From Sweltsa coloradensis (Eukaryota > Arthropoda > Insecta > Plecoptera > Chloroperlidae), in contig JAMZAV010000166.1 of the NCBI GenBank assembly GCA_024449915.1, positions 1,240,001 through 1,304,000 on the forward strand: a DNA stretch of 64,000 bases. The letters run 5' to 3'. This document shows, piece after piece, positions 1 to 10,959 of this stretch. Below the pieces are notes generated by a model that saw only the letters and a program-made list of their open reading frames with translations, ran no database searches and was not told where the DNA came from. Position 1 is the first letter of the stretch; each line of letters opens with the position of its first letter. Made by a program: the position numbers and the translations under genes.

Positions 1-1544
1 GACTGGTGAGTGTAGTTTTTAGGACAGACGTACAGGTTCTTTCTTTACTTGATGACCCATGGTTTGCTACGTAAGTAAAGTACCTCTTGCCATTGAGGCA
101 TACATTCGGGGATTTCGATATTGTCTCAGATCAATCACAGCTACAATCCATTCAGTCGGGATTGTCTGCAGAGGCAACTACAACCTCTCGTTCTAGCATC
201 AAGATCAAGCCTCTTCTGTCTGTACGTGACATTCTTGTATACGTATATGTTAACATTTAAAGCATACGGAACAAGATTACTATTGACATCCGTTCCTTAC
301 AAATTCAATACTCAAACTAACTAACGTGTGAACCTTTCGAAAAACAAACATATCTCATCATCTTACAGTTAAGTAGCCACTTGAGTGGGTGTTGGCTAGA
401 CAGACTTCTGGTTGGCTTGGTTTGGTTCTGCGGAGAGGTTATTGCGAAGAAAATATGTTTGCCGAGGGTCAACTGTCATTTCTTAACGTCAAACGAACGA
501 CCATCAATCTCCCTGGAGGAAGTAGGCGATGATCTTGAATATAAAACAAGCCAAAGTTCTTTCTCTTTTACAGAGTGTTGTTTATTATTTCGATTTGCTG
601 AAGGCGGTTTACCAAAACGCCTTTTTTGGTGTTTTAACTTTAATAGTCACAACTCACAACCGATGGCAATATTTTATGTCTCTGGGAAACTGGCACACGA
701 ACATGCATATGTCTACACCTGGTTAAGTGCGTCACACAGAGAAATATCCTTCCACTAGACATAACTAAATGCAGAAATATCCTTCCAGTAGCGATGTCTA
801 GCGTTATCTATTGTAAAATGTAAATGCAGTTTTGAGAAGTGGTCAGTTTCGGATTACTGCGTGGTGGATTCGCGCGTAGGTCGAAACCAGTTGTGACACA
901 AACACACGCACACACATTTATACGGAGACAGCTCTGGGTCACTTGATTTGTGTCACAAGTCTTGCTGTTGCTGTCGGTTTCAATGTACTTTACCGATGCC
1001 AGAGCCACGGGCTTGCTTGCTCTCTATGGGCAATCATGTGTCAATGTATCCACGTAACAAGTAAATTGGAACGATCAGCTTCGCTCGCCCATGTGAGCTC
1101 CAGAAGAGAAGGTCCGGTTTCACATCCCACATCCATACACCTACCTTCACGTTTATCATTAGCCAAGGACAAAGCCAAGTACTAATCTATTAGGAGGGTA
1201 AGGTGTTGGCTTGTAAACATCCCACATCGCACCCCAAAAAAGGAGCACCAGTTAGGTAAAGCGAGTTGGCGTTTGGCATTAGATTGTATCAAGAGATATA
1301 CATTTAAACGTGAAGTAAATTGGCCCATAACTTCAGCTACTGAAATTAGGTAACTAGAAATCGAATCAGATATTGATTGTGATTGCTATTTATTAACCGT
1401 CGTGACCTTATTGGAACAATAAATCGTGCACAGAAAACCCGTATGGCAACGTTTTATTGGCTATAGGTACCTTCTTGGTTATCGGTGTCCATCAACCACA
1501 AAATGCAATGCTAAACAATACATATATTCAAAACAGACAGTGGT
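1..1544. other. No gene recognised
   Basis: AT-rich unique-looking DNA with a short CA-rich patch near 897-916. ORFs up to 125 codons show no known domain and no splice context. Confidence 0.6.
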
Positions 1545-1770
1545 GGCTATTGCGTAACGTGTGAGACTCCGATGTGAGAGGTCACGGATTAGAATACCAC
1601 CACCGGCAATCTTGACTTGAAGTTTTTTTCGATTAAATCCTATTGAGCCCTCCGTCCAAAGATGGTAGTACATAACTGTCGTTGCCTCGGACATTCATTC
1701 AAATTGTCCTCAATCCAAAAATTCCTAGTTAACAACCTGAATCCTGCCCCTGGTCAGGTTAATAATTGAC
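1545..1770 (+). repeat. SINE family A, diverged copy
   Basis: AGAGGTCACGGATTAGAATA, CACCGGCAATCTTGACTTGA and a T7 run match family A. The end is marked by CCTGGTCAGGTTA, shared with the copy at 3.9 kb. The B box is degraded (GATTAGAATAC). Confidence 0.6.
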
Positions 1771-3924
1771 AAATTAAAATTAAATTACACCACTTCAAAT
1801 CAAACACCGGATATTCACACCGTGGAAAAGACAGCTGTGTTTGCTGCATAAAATGTCACAATACTTGGGACTTATGTATTGTGATTTAAAACAATAGTTT
1901 TTCCAAATATTCGCAAAGCTTGAAATCCGAAATAAGTATTGGTAGAACTTAAATGGTAGACACACTAAAACTACTAACGATTGAAAAATAGTAGTTTTAT
2001 TGTGTCTGATTTGTTTTGACGAGTTGTTAAAAAACGTGTGAATATAGTTCTATACATACATGGCCTCCAATGTACGTTTGGGCACATTTGGAACTGATTT
2101 TTCATTTTGTTATTGTCAGCTTTTGCACTACGTTTTAGCACCTCGTTCATATTGTAGCTTCAAAGATGCTCGTTTTTTCTCACTAAACCGGGAATTGAAC
2201 CAGGAACCTTACAATTTTAATACATTCTCGAAACATATTTGTAACTTGCAAGTATCATAAATAGCCCCTATACCGTTCTTTATTTGTTGCAATAGTAGAA
2301 AGTAGTTTTATTTTATTTTTTTATATTATATAAAATAAATTGCGTGGGAAACTTGCCTCTCAGGAAACTAACCAATTGAAAAGGCGCAGGGAAAATCCAA
2401 GGGCTATTTCAGATCATTGAATCCCAATTGCCTGATACATCTTATCTTGGGGTGAAATACAACCACGGTTCCCGATGACGCGATATGACCTAACCGGTTG
2501 AATCGCCCTTGTTTGTTTCTTACGTCGTCATCGTCGTCGATCTCACGAATCAGTCTATCGCGTTATGCATGGGTTATGCACCTCTATGGGTTTTTAAATG
2601 TACATCATGATCAACTAATGTTAGCATGAAATATTATTGTAGAAAATTATTCTTTATAGTGGACATATACTTTTGAATGGCAGATTAATAATCGTAACAA
2701 ACTCATACACAACAAAGTGCTTTGTTTAAAAATTCAGCATGGGTGGCAAGACTATTGTATTGTTCAATCGTTAAGTCACATAAAATACTCTCTGTTTATC
2801 CAGTATAATAAACACGACAAACTGGTCGTGATCGGCCTCACAGTGGGAGACATCTGTTGGTAGCCGTACAGCTCCAAATCTCAAGCTCGGGTCAGGGGGG
2901 TCACCGCGAGGACCAGGGTCAATTCGGCGGGTCGCGGGGAGATGAGTGATGCACGGCAGAGAACAATCAATGGTAACACCGCGCGGCAGGACTTGAAGGT
3001 ACTAGTTGGGTATGGGGGTCAACGAGTCACAGATAGGAGAGGGTTGTTGTTGGAGTGTCTTCCGTAACTCATTGAATCGTTATGATATTATTGTAGGTAG
3101 TTATTGATGACTGAGAAATTATATTTTGCATGTCATTGCACTGGGTGTTGAAACGCAAGGAGAAATAAATATAGCTCGAACACAGAGAAATGGCCAGCAA
3201 AATTGATCCGTAAACAAATTTTATTGCTCTGTTTTCGTTCTTTCTTCGTCTAGTCAAAAATTAAATAGTGTCTATACTTACTGAATATTATGTTAACATT
3301 ATGTATCTTGTGATATATTATTTTTGAGAAGATGGATTTCACGCTTGCTATACAGCGACACGTTTACGGACCTGAAAACTTAAATGGGCTTTGGCATCGA
3401 CGTTGCGGAAAAATCTCATTTGTTGTTAAATGATGAATGATTTCAATGTGTTTTTGAGGTCTACCACGGTGTTTTAAAATTCATATTATATTTACTCTCT
3501 CCCCCACCCATTTAGTTTTCAATTTATTGGATCGGTTTTGTCAAAGTTTAATTTCGTTAAGAGTTATTCAACCACGACAACGACTGCAGTACCATGCTCA
3601 GCAAGCTTGTAAAAGTAGAAATATGGAACACATTGTTGTATTGTTTTTGAGATATTAGTTTCAATAATTTCATAACACTTTAAACTTCCACAGACCGAAA
3701 TAATTTAGAAATTATCAATCAAGAATCAAGATTATCATTGAGTGTAGAAATACATTGATTACAGAATTTATCAGTATGCAGTTTTTATATATCTGCAACA
3801 TTTAAACATAGCAAACAAAACTCTAATCAATTATTGAAAGAGTAAAAGAAAAATGAACTATTCGATTGCGTCATGTCAAGTTTTGTAGGGTAGAGTAGAC
3901 AAATTGTCTACTTTAACTTGTTTT
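1771..3924. other. No gene recognised
   Basis: Mostly AT-rich. A GC-rich island at about 2830-3050 stands out (GGTCAGGGGGGTCACCGCGA), without a coding frame or repeat structure I can identify. Confidence 0.55.
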
Positions 3925-4100
3925 TGTTCCCGCCACCGGTAATCCTGACTTCACATTTTTTCAATGTTTTCACATAGGGATTTAGTCCTCCTTAACAACC
4001 CTAGGACATTCCGTTCAAAACTATACCTTAGCTCCAAAATACCAAGTTAGACCACACGAGAGGCATGCAAATTGTTCCTGGTCAGGTTTACCTCACAAAA
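3925..4100 (+). repeat. SINE family A, partial copy
   Basis: Starts within the head (CCCGCCACCGGTAATCCTGA) and runs to GAGGCATGCAAATTGTTCCT and GGTCAGGTT. The tRNA-like 5' part is missing. Confidence 0.55.
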
Positions 4101-4654
4101 TTAAAAACGAAATCATAAAATCTTGAAACATCAAGCTAGTAATTTTAAAGTTTTACACAACATTTTCTAAATTGCATACGAATCGTCCGCACCTACATCT
4201 GGTCAATTAATCATGCTGACACGGGCGAAGAAGATTCGCCAGGATTGCAAGCATCAGTGTCCTTGGCCGGCGTTTACCCATATTTTAAAACTGCACTCAG
4301 GGCCAATTACGCGTCAAAACATCATTTATCACAAATATTTAATTTTATGTTGTTTGATATAAAAGTATATTTTTTGCAATCGCAGACCTGTTTTGTAAGG
4401 AAATACTAGACACGAGTTCGCCATATCGTTAACAAATTACTATTGTTCAACTTGTGCGTTTACATGCATGGTTGACAGCGCCTGCCTATTGTATTCACCA
4501 TGATAAATACGCAAGGGGAACACAACTATAATTATTGTGAGCGTAGCGTTACAAACTTAGACATGATTCGTTTGACATGATAAACCGACACATTGATTTG
4601 ATTTTGGGATACAGTGTTTTGACAGGTGCTCATTACCTAGTATCTTGTCTTCAG

Positions 4655-4748
4655 TGAGCATGCTTACTTTTTAAGACAAGAGCTGGAGGCCATCAAAGAA
4701 AAGCTAACGACGAGCAAGGACACGTGCGCTGAAGATCTAAATGTCTAG
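4655..4748 (+). CDS. Possible terminal exon (coiled-coil-like), doubtful
   Basis: After a good acceptor (TATCTTGTCTTCAG) an open frame reads EHAYFLRQELEAIKEKLTTS to a TAG at 4746-4748. The heptad-like spacing of Leu and charged residues looks protein-like, but no matching upstream exon is found and no family is recognised. Confidence 0.2.
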
Positions 4749-5035
4749 ATTGTGATGATTGTGATAAGGACTAATTTTCAGGTAGGCTTTTAGAAAAAAT
4801 ATTGGGCGGTCTGTAAAGGAAATCCGAACAAAATTAGTTGGAAGTCATTATATAACCCAGTTCTAGTAATCGATGTTGGCTATCCCAGGTATATAACTGG
4901 TAGCTGGTTAGTATAGCTATCGGCCAATCTGTGACAGGGCACACGATTAAAATGTATTGTATCTTGAAAATTCAATATTTCATCTTGGGTATTAATTTTC
5001 ATAGATACAATGTGAGATAAGAAATAAGCATATTC

Positions 5036-5082
5036 CGTTTTTTGTTTGTTTGTTTGTTTGTTTGTTTGTTTGTTTGTTTGTT
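5036..5082. repeat. (GTTT)n microsatellite
   Basis: About eleven uninterrupted GTTT units. Confidence 0.97.
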
Positions 5083-5499
5083 GTATTTATTTGCAACAGT
5101 ACAAGTACCACAATGGCAAATACAATATAGGATCGTGTATGGGTAATAAACCAAAACTCACACCACTCACATAACCGATACTATTTTTGTTGTGTGGCTA
5201 TTGTTTTCTAAATTTGAATTTCTTAAAAAAATTATACAAACGGCAGTGATGGCACGACGTAACTACGCTTTTAATTCAACTGCAGTAGCAGTAAAAACAG
5301 GACCATATTTTATATGCTGCTAAGAGTCACGAAAGTAGGCCCTACCTAGATCTTGCTTCAAGGACCTGCGCACCCCTACAAACGTCTGAGAGTGACGTCA
5401 CTAATCTCAAAGACCTTCTACAAGGTTTTATTTTGCCACTGTCATGAACGTTCTCTTAGCCGAACTACACGAACAAAATAACTACTGTATTACTCAAAA

Positions 5500-6036
5500 T
5501 CACGACTGTGGTGTATATTCAATGCCACCCGCTGCAATCCGTTCATCTCTGATTTTGTGTATACATAGTGAGTAGTCACCTTCGGGTGCTAGGGTCAGGG
5601 CATGATAATGGCAACAATGGCTATGATATAGCGTATTATTTATCTTCAAGTGAGTCGAGACTAGTAAAATATCAAGGTGGGACGAATAGAAACCAGTTGC
5701 TTTGGTCGGGCCGCACCCTTCCACGGCGTTGACTGGAGAAGTTGTCAGTCGCCTTTTCGACCTATCACCGCCCACCTTCGTCAGGTCGCAACGCACCGTC
5801 ACGGCCTGACCAAAAGCGATCAACCCACGGTAAAATACCTTTAATTGTAATTTAACTGTTGGTTGAGTTAAGCAAGACCCCTTCCTTCCGTCCCACGTGC
5901 GCCCGGTTTGGTCATTTGGCACACGCACCCGCCCCGCACGGCCGAGTAGAGAGGGCATCGCACGAGCGCAGGTCACAAGGTCACAGATCGCATCGATGGA
6001 AACTAAATTATACACAGTAATGGAGATTAATTTCAC
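5500..6036 (-). CDS. Unrecognised open frame, 178 codons (doubtful)
   Basis: The longest open frame in the first 25 kb, minus strand, beginning MKLISITVYNL. The middle (5690-5960) is clearly more GC-rich than its surroundings. I recognise no domain, and there is no obvious splice structure. It may be a chance frame in a GC-rich repeat; a real gene is less likely. Confidence 0.12.
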   Translation of the reverse strand: MKLISITVYNLVSIDAICDLVTCARAMPSLLGRAGRVRVPNDQTGRTWDGRKGSCLTQPTVKLQLKVFYRGLIAFGQAVTVRCDLTKVGGDRSKRRLTTSPVNAVEGCGPTKATGFYSSHLDILLVSTHLKINNTLYHSHCCHYHALTLAPEGDYSLCIHKIRDERIAAGGIEYTPQS

Positions 6037-6728
6037 TTATTTGCTGTAAGAACAAGAAGGCACGTGAGTTATTACTTCAGGCCGTTTACGACATAACAAT
6101 GACATAGAAGGATTTAATCGGAGGCACAGTGGGCGGATATTCTTATCCACTCAGAGCTTGGATTTCGTCATGAGATAAACAGTTTCACCGGAGCCAGCCA
6201 CTCAAACAGGAGTAGTTTACACAATGTTGAAGATTCATCTGCGCGAGAAAACAATATTGATCGTGTAAAGATGTGATCGAACGTCTTTACTTCAAATGAG
6301 GCGCCTCTTTGTAAGGAGCACTAGCACTATAGCAACAATAATGTATAATATTAATAAGACACATCTATATTTTCTAAAACTTCTAACGAAAACGTATACT
6401 AAACACGTATATTTAAATCCACGGTAATGCAAACCAATTTGGTAACAATTTATACATTTTTTTACGCCAATAAAATGACAGTTGACGAAAAAAGCACGGT
6501 ACAAGTGACACCTCAAAAATCAATTTACTTATAATAATATTATTTTGTATGTGGTGTTCCGTACACATGTCCAGCTTATAAGCATTGACGTATTGAGAGA
6601 TCTGATAAGATAGCACATGCAAAAAGTCAAGCAAGTAGATTCGCTTTGAAATGGTACGTTTTACATTTCCATAACACGTCCTGGGCTGACCATGAGATGG
6701 TCTCGAACGTGCACGCTGGGTGACTAGA

Positions 6729-6793
6729 CAGCCAATCAGATCATCCACTCGGCATGGTGTCGACGCCGACGCGACGCCCACGGGGTTATATGG
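6729..6793 (+). promoter_or_regulatory. CCAAT and TATA-like pair in a GC-rich patch
   Basis: GCCAATCAG at about 6730 and TTATATGG at 6786-6793, about 57 bp apart, in a 150-bp GC-rich stretch with CGACGC words. The spacing resembles a core promoter, but no transcript or coding exon follows that I can recognise. Confidence 0.2.
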
Positions 6794-6907
6794 CGGCGCA
6801 TTACGCCCACGACGCTCGATCTCTCATCTAATTCTCATCCACGGCGGTAACCCAACCAACACACTACATTACCACTGGTTTGGAACAACTTTATTAGAGT
6901 GTTAAAT

Positions 6908-7142
6908 TAAATTTCTCAAGAGAAACTTGCACAGGGTGCACGTGCAATGCATGCCCCTCTTCAAGTGTCTAACTAAGTATGCCTAAGGGCAATTGTGACG
7001 GGATGTTCGAGGGCTGTTTAAGAGGACTCTATCCCTTGCAATCGCATTAACGACCGAGGAAAACCTCGGGAATAAACCTTCAGTCAAGATTGCCGGCCTC
7101 GAAGGGATTTGAACCCGAGACCTTCCGCATCAGAGTCGTGTC
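6908..7142 (-). repeat. SINE family A, nearly full copy
   Basis: The minus strand reads a head with GGTTCAAATCC (B box), then GGCAATCTTGACTGAAGG, GAGTCCTCTTAAACAGCC, GGGGCATGCATTGCACGTGC and CAAGTTTCTC. This is the longest body in the window and defines the family's 3' end. Confidence 0.68.
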
Positions 7143-7989
7143 AATTTTCTGTCTGAAACCGATAGAGGTAGTTCAGTGCCATCCTCTATGCAAAACAAAG
7201 TACCCCATGCAAACAACCCAAACTAATGCAAACTGAAACTGACTCCAAAAAGAAGCTTAGGGGCCTAATTAAAAAAAAGGATTGTAAATGGACTATGTAA
7301 TAACACCTAACCCTGCTTTAAAAAAAAAATTGCAACGGAAATGGCAAAACTAAATAACATTATTTAACTACAGTATTGCTACAAAGTGTCAAGTAATTTA
7401 TATCCAGTGAAAGGTTATGGTAAATATATTATGGAATAATGTCCTTACCCGCAGGTATGCCATTATTCTTGGTGCGTGTACTTGAATCCCATTGGAAGAA
7501 CCAGGTCCCTCATTCCGTTTCAATTCTGTCAGCTCTCAATTTTAATTTTTTTCGACACGTCTCATCTCACCCAAAAGTGACACCTGTGTGCGATTCTGTT
7601 TACAATTCGAAATCGAAAAAGATCGATGTTGACCGGAAGTGCGAGTCTTCGAAAGTAAAATCTCTCGGCCAATCAGGAGGCTGGAAATTAAAATGCTCGC
7701 TAATAAATAAAAAGTGAGGTTATGTTTGGATTTGCACTTCAATATCTTAACGAGATTTGTGTTTTAAAAATGAATACAATTGTAGTACCCTCGTGGAAGT
7801 ATGTAAATTTTAATTATGATGGTTGAAAAATGTTAAACAATTCAATTAGCAGATTTTAGGCGATGCAAATAATTACGGAACATGTGAACATAAGGGTTAT
7901 AAAGTTAGGTTATTGTGTCCGTCTCCCAAAATTGTTATATCACGCGTACTAAGCGCTTCTTTAATCAAATGTACTGGAATATGCCTAGC

Positions 7990-8691
7990 TTATTAAGCGA
8001 GCGAAGCGAGCGTTTCCATTTGACTCTGCCGGAAAAATTAGTCACTGGTTTTGTTTTTTGTTTTTTTTGTTTGTTTGTTTTTTTTTTTTTTGTTTGTATG
8101 TCTCGCGATAACGTTCGAACGGAGGCTCGGATCGAGTTGAAATTTTCACCATCCGCAAGCTTTGTTCTCGATTGAATGCCATTAGTTTTGTGGCAAAATC
8201 GTTCAAAAAGTTAAAAAGTTACATTAAAGTTAATCGAAAGTTTTTTTTTCAAACTAACCGGCGACAAAATCTGAGATAGCCAATTCATTTAGAATGTCCG
8301 TCCGGTCACGAATATGTTAATTTTAGTTTGATCCGATAAGTAGTGTAGATGGAAATTACATTATAACAAAAGTAACGTTGCCATGGCAACGAAAAGACGC
8401 GCGAAGTTTCTAATCCACTGCCACCTAGAAGTAATCAAAATACTTTCGAGGAAGTAGTCTATTATTTGTCAACAAAGAGTTTAAATAGTTTTCCCAAGGA
8501 GTCAAGATCCTCTAGATGGCGGTGGATTTTAAAGTAAAGATTTAAACACGGGTTTACCCAAATACCTTGGCAATAATAAATAATACTGGAAACGCGAACG
8601 TCGTAAATTTTTAAATTTAAAAAAATGTCCAATGTGGGTCTAGCTATAGCACGTGCTCGCTTATCAACGCGTCCAACTGAGCGTTTCCTAG
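7990..8691 (+). mobile_element. Helentron-like non-autonomous element, family 1, copy A
   Basis: Starts TTATTAAGCGAGCGAAGCGA. Near the other end is the inverted form GCTCGCTTATC, followed by a short hairpin (AACGC, 10-nt loop, GCGTT) and TCCTAG, then a T outside. An inverted repeat that is terminal at one end and subterminal at the other, before a hairpin and CTAG, is the arrangement described for Helitron2/Helentron elements. No Rep-helicase is encoded. It is about 85-90% identical by eye to copy B, which starts 76 bp later in the same orientation. Confidence 0.7.
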
Positions 8692-8767
8692 TGTAAAGTA
8701 CTTGCATAGAAAATGATTAAACCACCTTCAAGCTACAAATGGAAAGTAGGGTAGGCCTAGGCCCTAG

Positions 8768-9503
8768 TTATTAAGCGAGCGAAGCGAGCGTTTCCATTTG
8801 ACTCTGCCGGAAAAATTTGTCACTCGTTTTGTTTTTTTTTTTGTTTTTTTTGTTTTTTTTGTTTTTTTTGTTTGTTTTTTTTGTTTGTATGTCTCGCCAT
8901 AACGTTCGAACGGAGGCTCGGATCGAGTTGAAATTTTGACCATCCGCAAGCTTCGTTCTCGATTGAATGCCATTAGTTTTGTGGCAAAATCGTTCAAAAA
9001 GTTAAAAAGTTACATTAAAGTTAATCGAAAGTTTTTTTCTAAAACTTAACGGGGACAAAATCTGAGATAGCCAAATCATTTAGAATGTCCGTCCGGTCAC
9101 GAATATGTTAATTTTATTTTGATCCGATAAGTAGTGTAGATGGAAATTACATTATAACAAAAGTAACGTTGCCATGGCAACGAAAAGACGCGCGAAGTTT
9201 CTAATGCACTGCCACCTAGAAGTAATCAAAATACTTTCGAGGAAGCAGTCTATTATTTGTCACCAAAGAGTTTAAATATTTTTCCCAATGAGTCAAGGTC
9301 CTCTAGATGGCGGTGGATTTTATCCACAAAGTAAAGGTTTACACACGGGTTTACCCAAATACCTTGGCAATAATAAATAATATTGGAAACAAGGCCCTGT
9401 GGACAGCGAACGTCGCAAATTTTAAAATTTAAAAAAATGTGCAATGTGGGTCTAGCTATAGCACGTGCTCGCTTATCAACGCGTCCAACTGAGCGTTTCC
9501 TAG
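8768..9503 (+). mobile_element. Helentron-like non-autonomous element, family 1, copy B
   Basis: Same termini as copy A: TTATTAAGCGAGC at the start, GCTCGCTTATC plus the AACGC/GCGTT hairpin and CTAG at the end, followed by T. It differs by a longer T/G tract (8829-8888) and an insertion CAAAGTAAAGG-type segment near 9320-9405. Unit lengths are 702 and 736 bp. Confidence 0.7.
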
Positions 9504-10122
9504 TTAGAATGGGTAAAGACGCACTGTCGGTCTTACTACACTGGGCCTCAAGCGTGGCTTCCCACCAAACAGAATCACAGTTGTCACTTCTCACCCGAAA
9601 TTCGACAGTGAAAAGTTTTCACAAATAAACAGAATATACTAGTGTATGCCGTGACAATGTTGCATTCGCGCCACCGTCCGGTATGCCTGTGTACAGTCGA
9701 TACATAGCGCGCAAAACACGCTCGTGCACCGCGCCAGCATTCGCAACCCCTAGTAGTTCCTCAGCAAGCCACCTGCGCCACCGTCCGGAACGCCTGCAGC
9801 CTGGCAGTTTGCAAGCCCGCAATACACGCTTTTGCTTCACTTTACATCATCCAGGGACCGAGTTGAAACAAAAAGTCAACGTGTTAGCCGTTGTAAGGTG
9901 TTCATTGATTGGCATGGACGATAAATTAAGGAAAAATCTTACGATTCCATTACAGCAACCTGGTTAAATCAGAGTGATGAAAAATAAATAAAATCAAATC
10001 AAATAATTTAATTTGGAGGAAGACTACCTTAGAATAAAATTCTGAGCCCGTTCTATAGTGAATTTCTATGGTGTTGCTTTTCTGAACAATTGGTGGTATT
10101 GCCACGTTTCTCAGTACATAAT
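9504..10122. other. No gene recognised; small internal duplication
   Basis: GCGCCACCGTCCGG occurs at about 9669 and 9776 within a GC-richer segment (9660-9830). Nothing protein-like is conserved. Confidence 0.5.
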
Positions 10123-10132
10123 AAAAAAAAAA

Positions 10133-10213
<81 letters not shown>

Positions 10214-10216
10214 AAT
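10123..10216. repeat. (AAT)n microsatellite, left of the foldback
   Basis: A short poly-A tract then about 27 AAT units. The right-hand tract (10550-10638) reads AAT on the same strand, so it is not part of the inverted symmetry of the foldback. Confidence 0.97.
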
Positions 10217-10260
10217 GAATAGCATACGGTTTTTAAGCATAAGCCCGCTTAAGGACATAG

Positions 10261-10547
10261 TTATTGATTCATAGCAATTGTCGTAAAAGTTTGCCCCGAC
10301 TGGGGTTCGAACCCAGAACCTCCGGCCTAACGTGCCATAGCTCTACCAATGAGCTACCGGGACTACAGAACAAACCTTTGCGAAACTGCTATTTGTCATG
10401 AAAGTCAACAGTCACAACAAATAGCAGTTTCGCAAAGGTTGTTCTGTGGTCCCGGTAGCTTAATTGGTAGAGCTATGGCACGTTAAGCCGGAGGTTCTGG
10501 GTTCAAACCCCAGTCGGGGCAAACTTTTTCGACAACTGCTATGAATC

Positions 10548-10552
<5 letters not shown>
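10261..10552. repeat. tRNA-like foldback element between two AAT microsatellites
   Basis: Two arms of about 136 bp (10261-10396 and 10417-10552) are nearly perfect inverted copies around a 20-nt spacer. Each arm holds a tRNA-like unit: minus 10293-10363 and plus 10449-10520. Each unit has an acceptor stem (GTCCCGG/TCGGGGC), D-arm, A box, a T-arm CTGGG-loop-CCCAG with a B box (GGTTCGAACC or GGTTCAAACC), and a T4-T5 run right after. The loop reads ACGTTAA/G: anticodon GTT would be Asn, but position 33 is C and the anticodon stem is imperfect, so these are not ordinary tRNA genes. Confidence 0.8.
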
Positions 10553-10619
<67 letters not shown>

Positions 10620-10638
10620 TAAATAATAATAAAATAAT
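10550..10638. repeat. (AAT)n microsatellite, right of the foldback
   Basis: AAT/AAAT units begin at the last base of the foldback. This suggests the foldback inserted into an AAT tract or that a 3' tail was extended. Confidence 0.97.
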
Positions 10639-10914
10639 CATAATGATGCAAAACTCAAAATTGTTATAAAAGGTCCCCGAAATTTCCTTCTGCTTGCGAG
10701 CCTCAGGCCTTTTCTGGGAAAGCTGCATACAATCCCAACTGCCGATCTAGTTGAAGTTACCGAGTAATTTTACTCCAAGAATGTACACAATCATAATATA
10801 ACATTATACAAAACTGAGTTTCCACCAAGAATGTGAACAGTAATAAAATGTGATAAATGGAGAACACACGCCTCAATGATCGATAAACTAAGGACAGGGT
10901 GAAGAATCAATCAA

Positions 10915-10916
10915 TC

Positions 10917-10958
<42 letters not shown>
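10915..10958. repeat. (AATC)n microsatellite
   Basis: About ten AATC units with one interruption (ATCATCA). Confidence 0.95.
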
Positions 10959-10959
10959 T

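Noticed and set aside
381..758. 125-codon plus-strand frame
   Set aside because: No domain, low-complexity mixture, no splice context, composition like the surrounding noncoding DNA.
5393..5400. CRE palindrome TGACGTCA here and at 23230-23237 as promoters
   Set aside because: Single 8-bp sites in 64 kb are near chance expectation and no gene start is nearby.
8764..8997. Lys-rich minus-strand frame
   Set aside because: It is the translation of a T/G-rich tract inside a Helentron-like element.
10449..10520. Functional tRNA-Asn (GTT) gene
   Set aside because: The cloverleaf can be drawn, but position 33 is C, the anticodon stem has mismatches, and the unit is half of a palindrome. A SINE or foldback is the better explanation.
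10120..10640. CRISPR array
   Set aside because: The repetition is AAT microsatellite plus one inverted pair; there are no regularly spaced repeats, and the DNA is eukaryotic.
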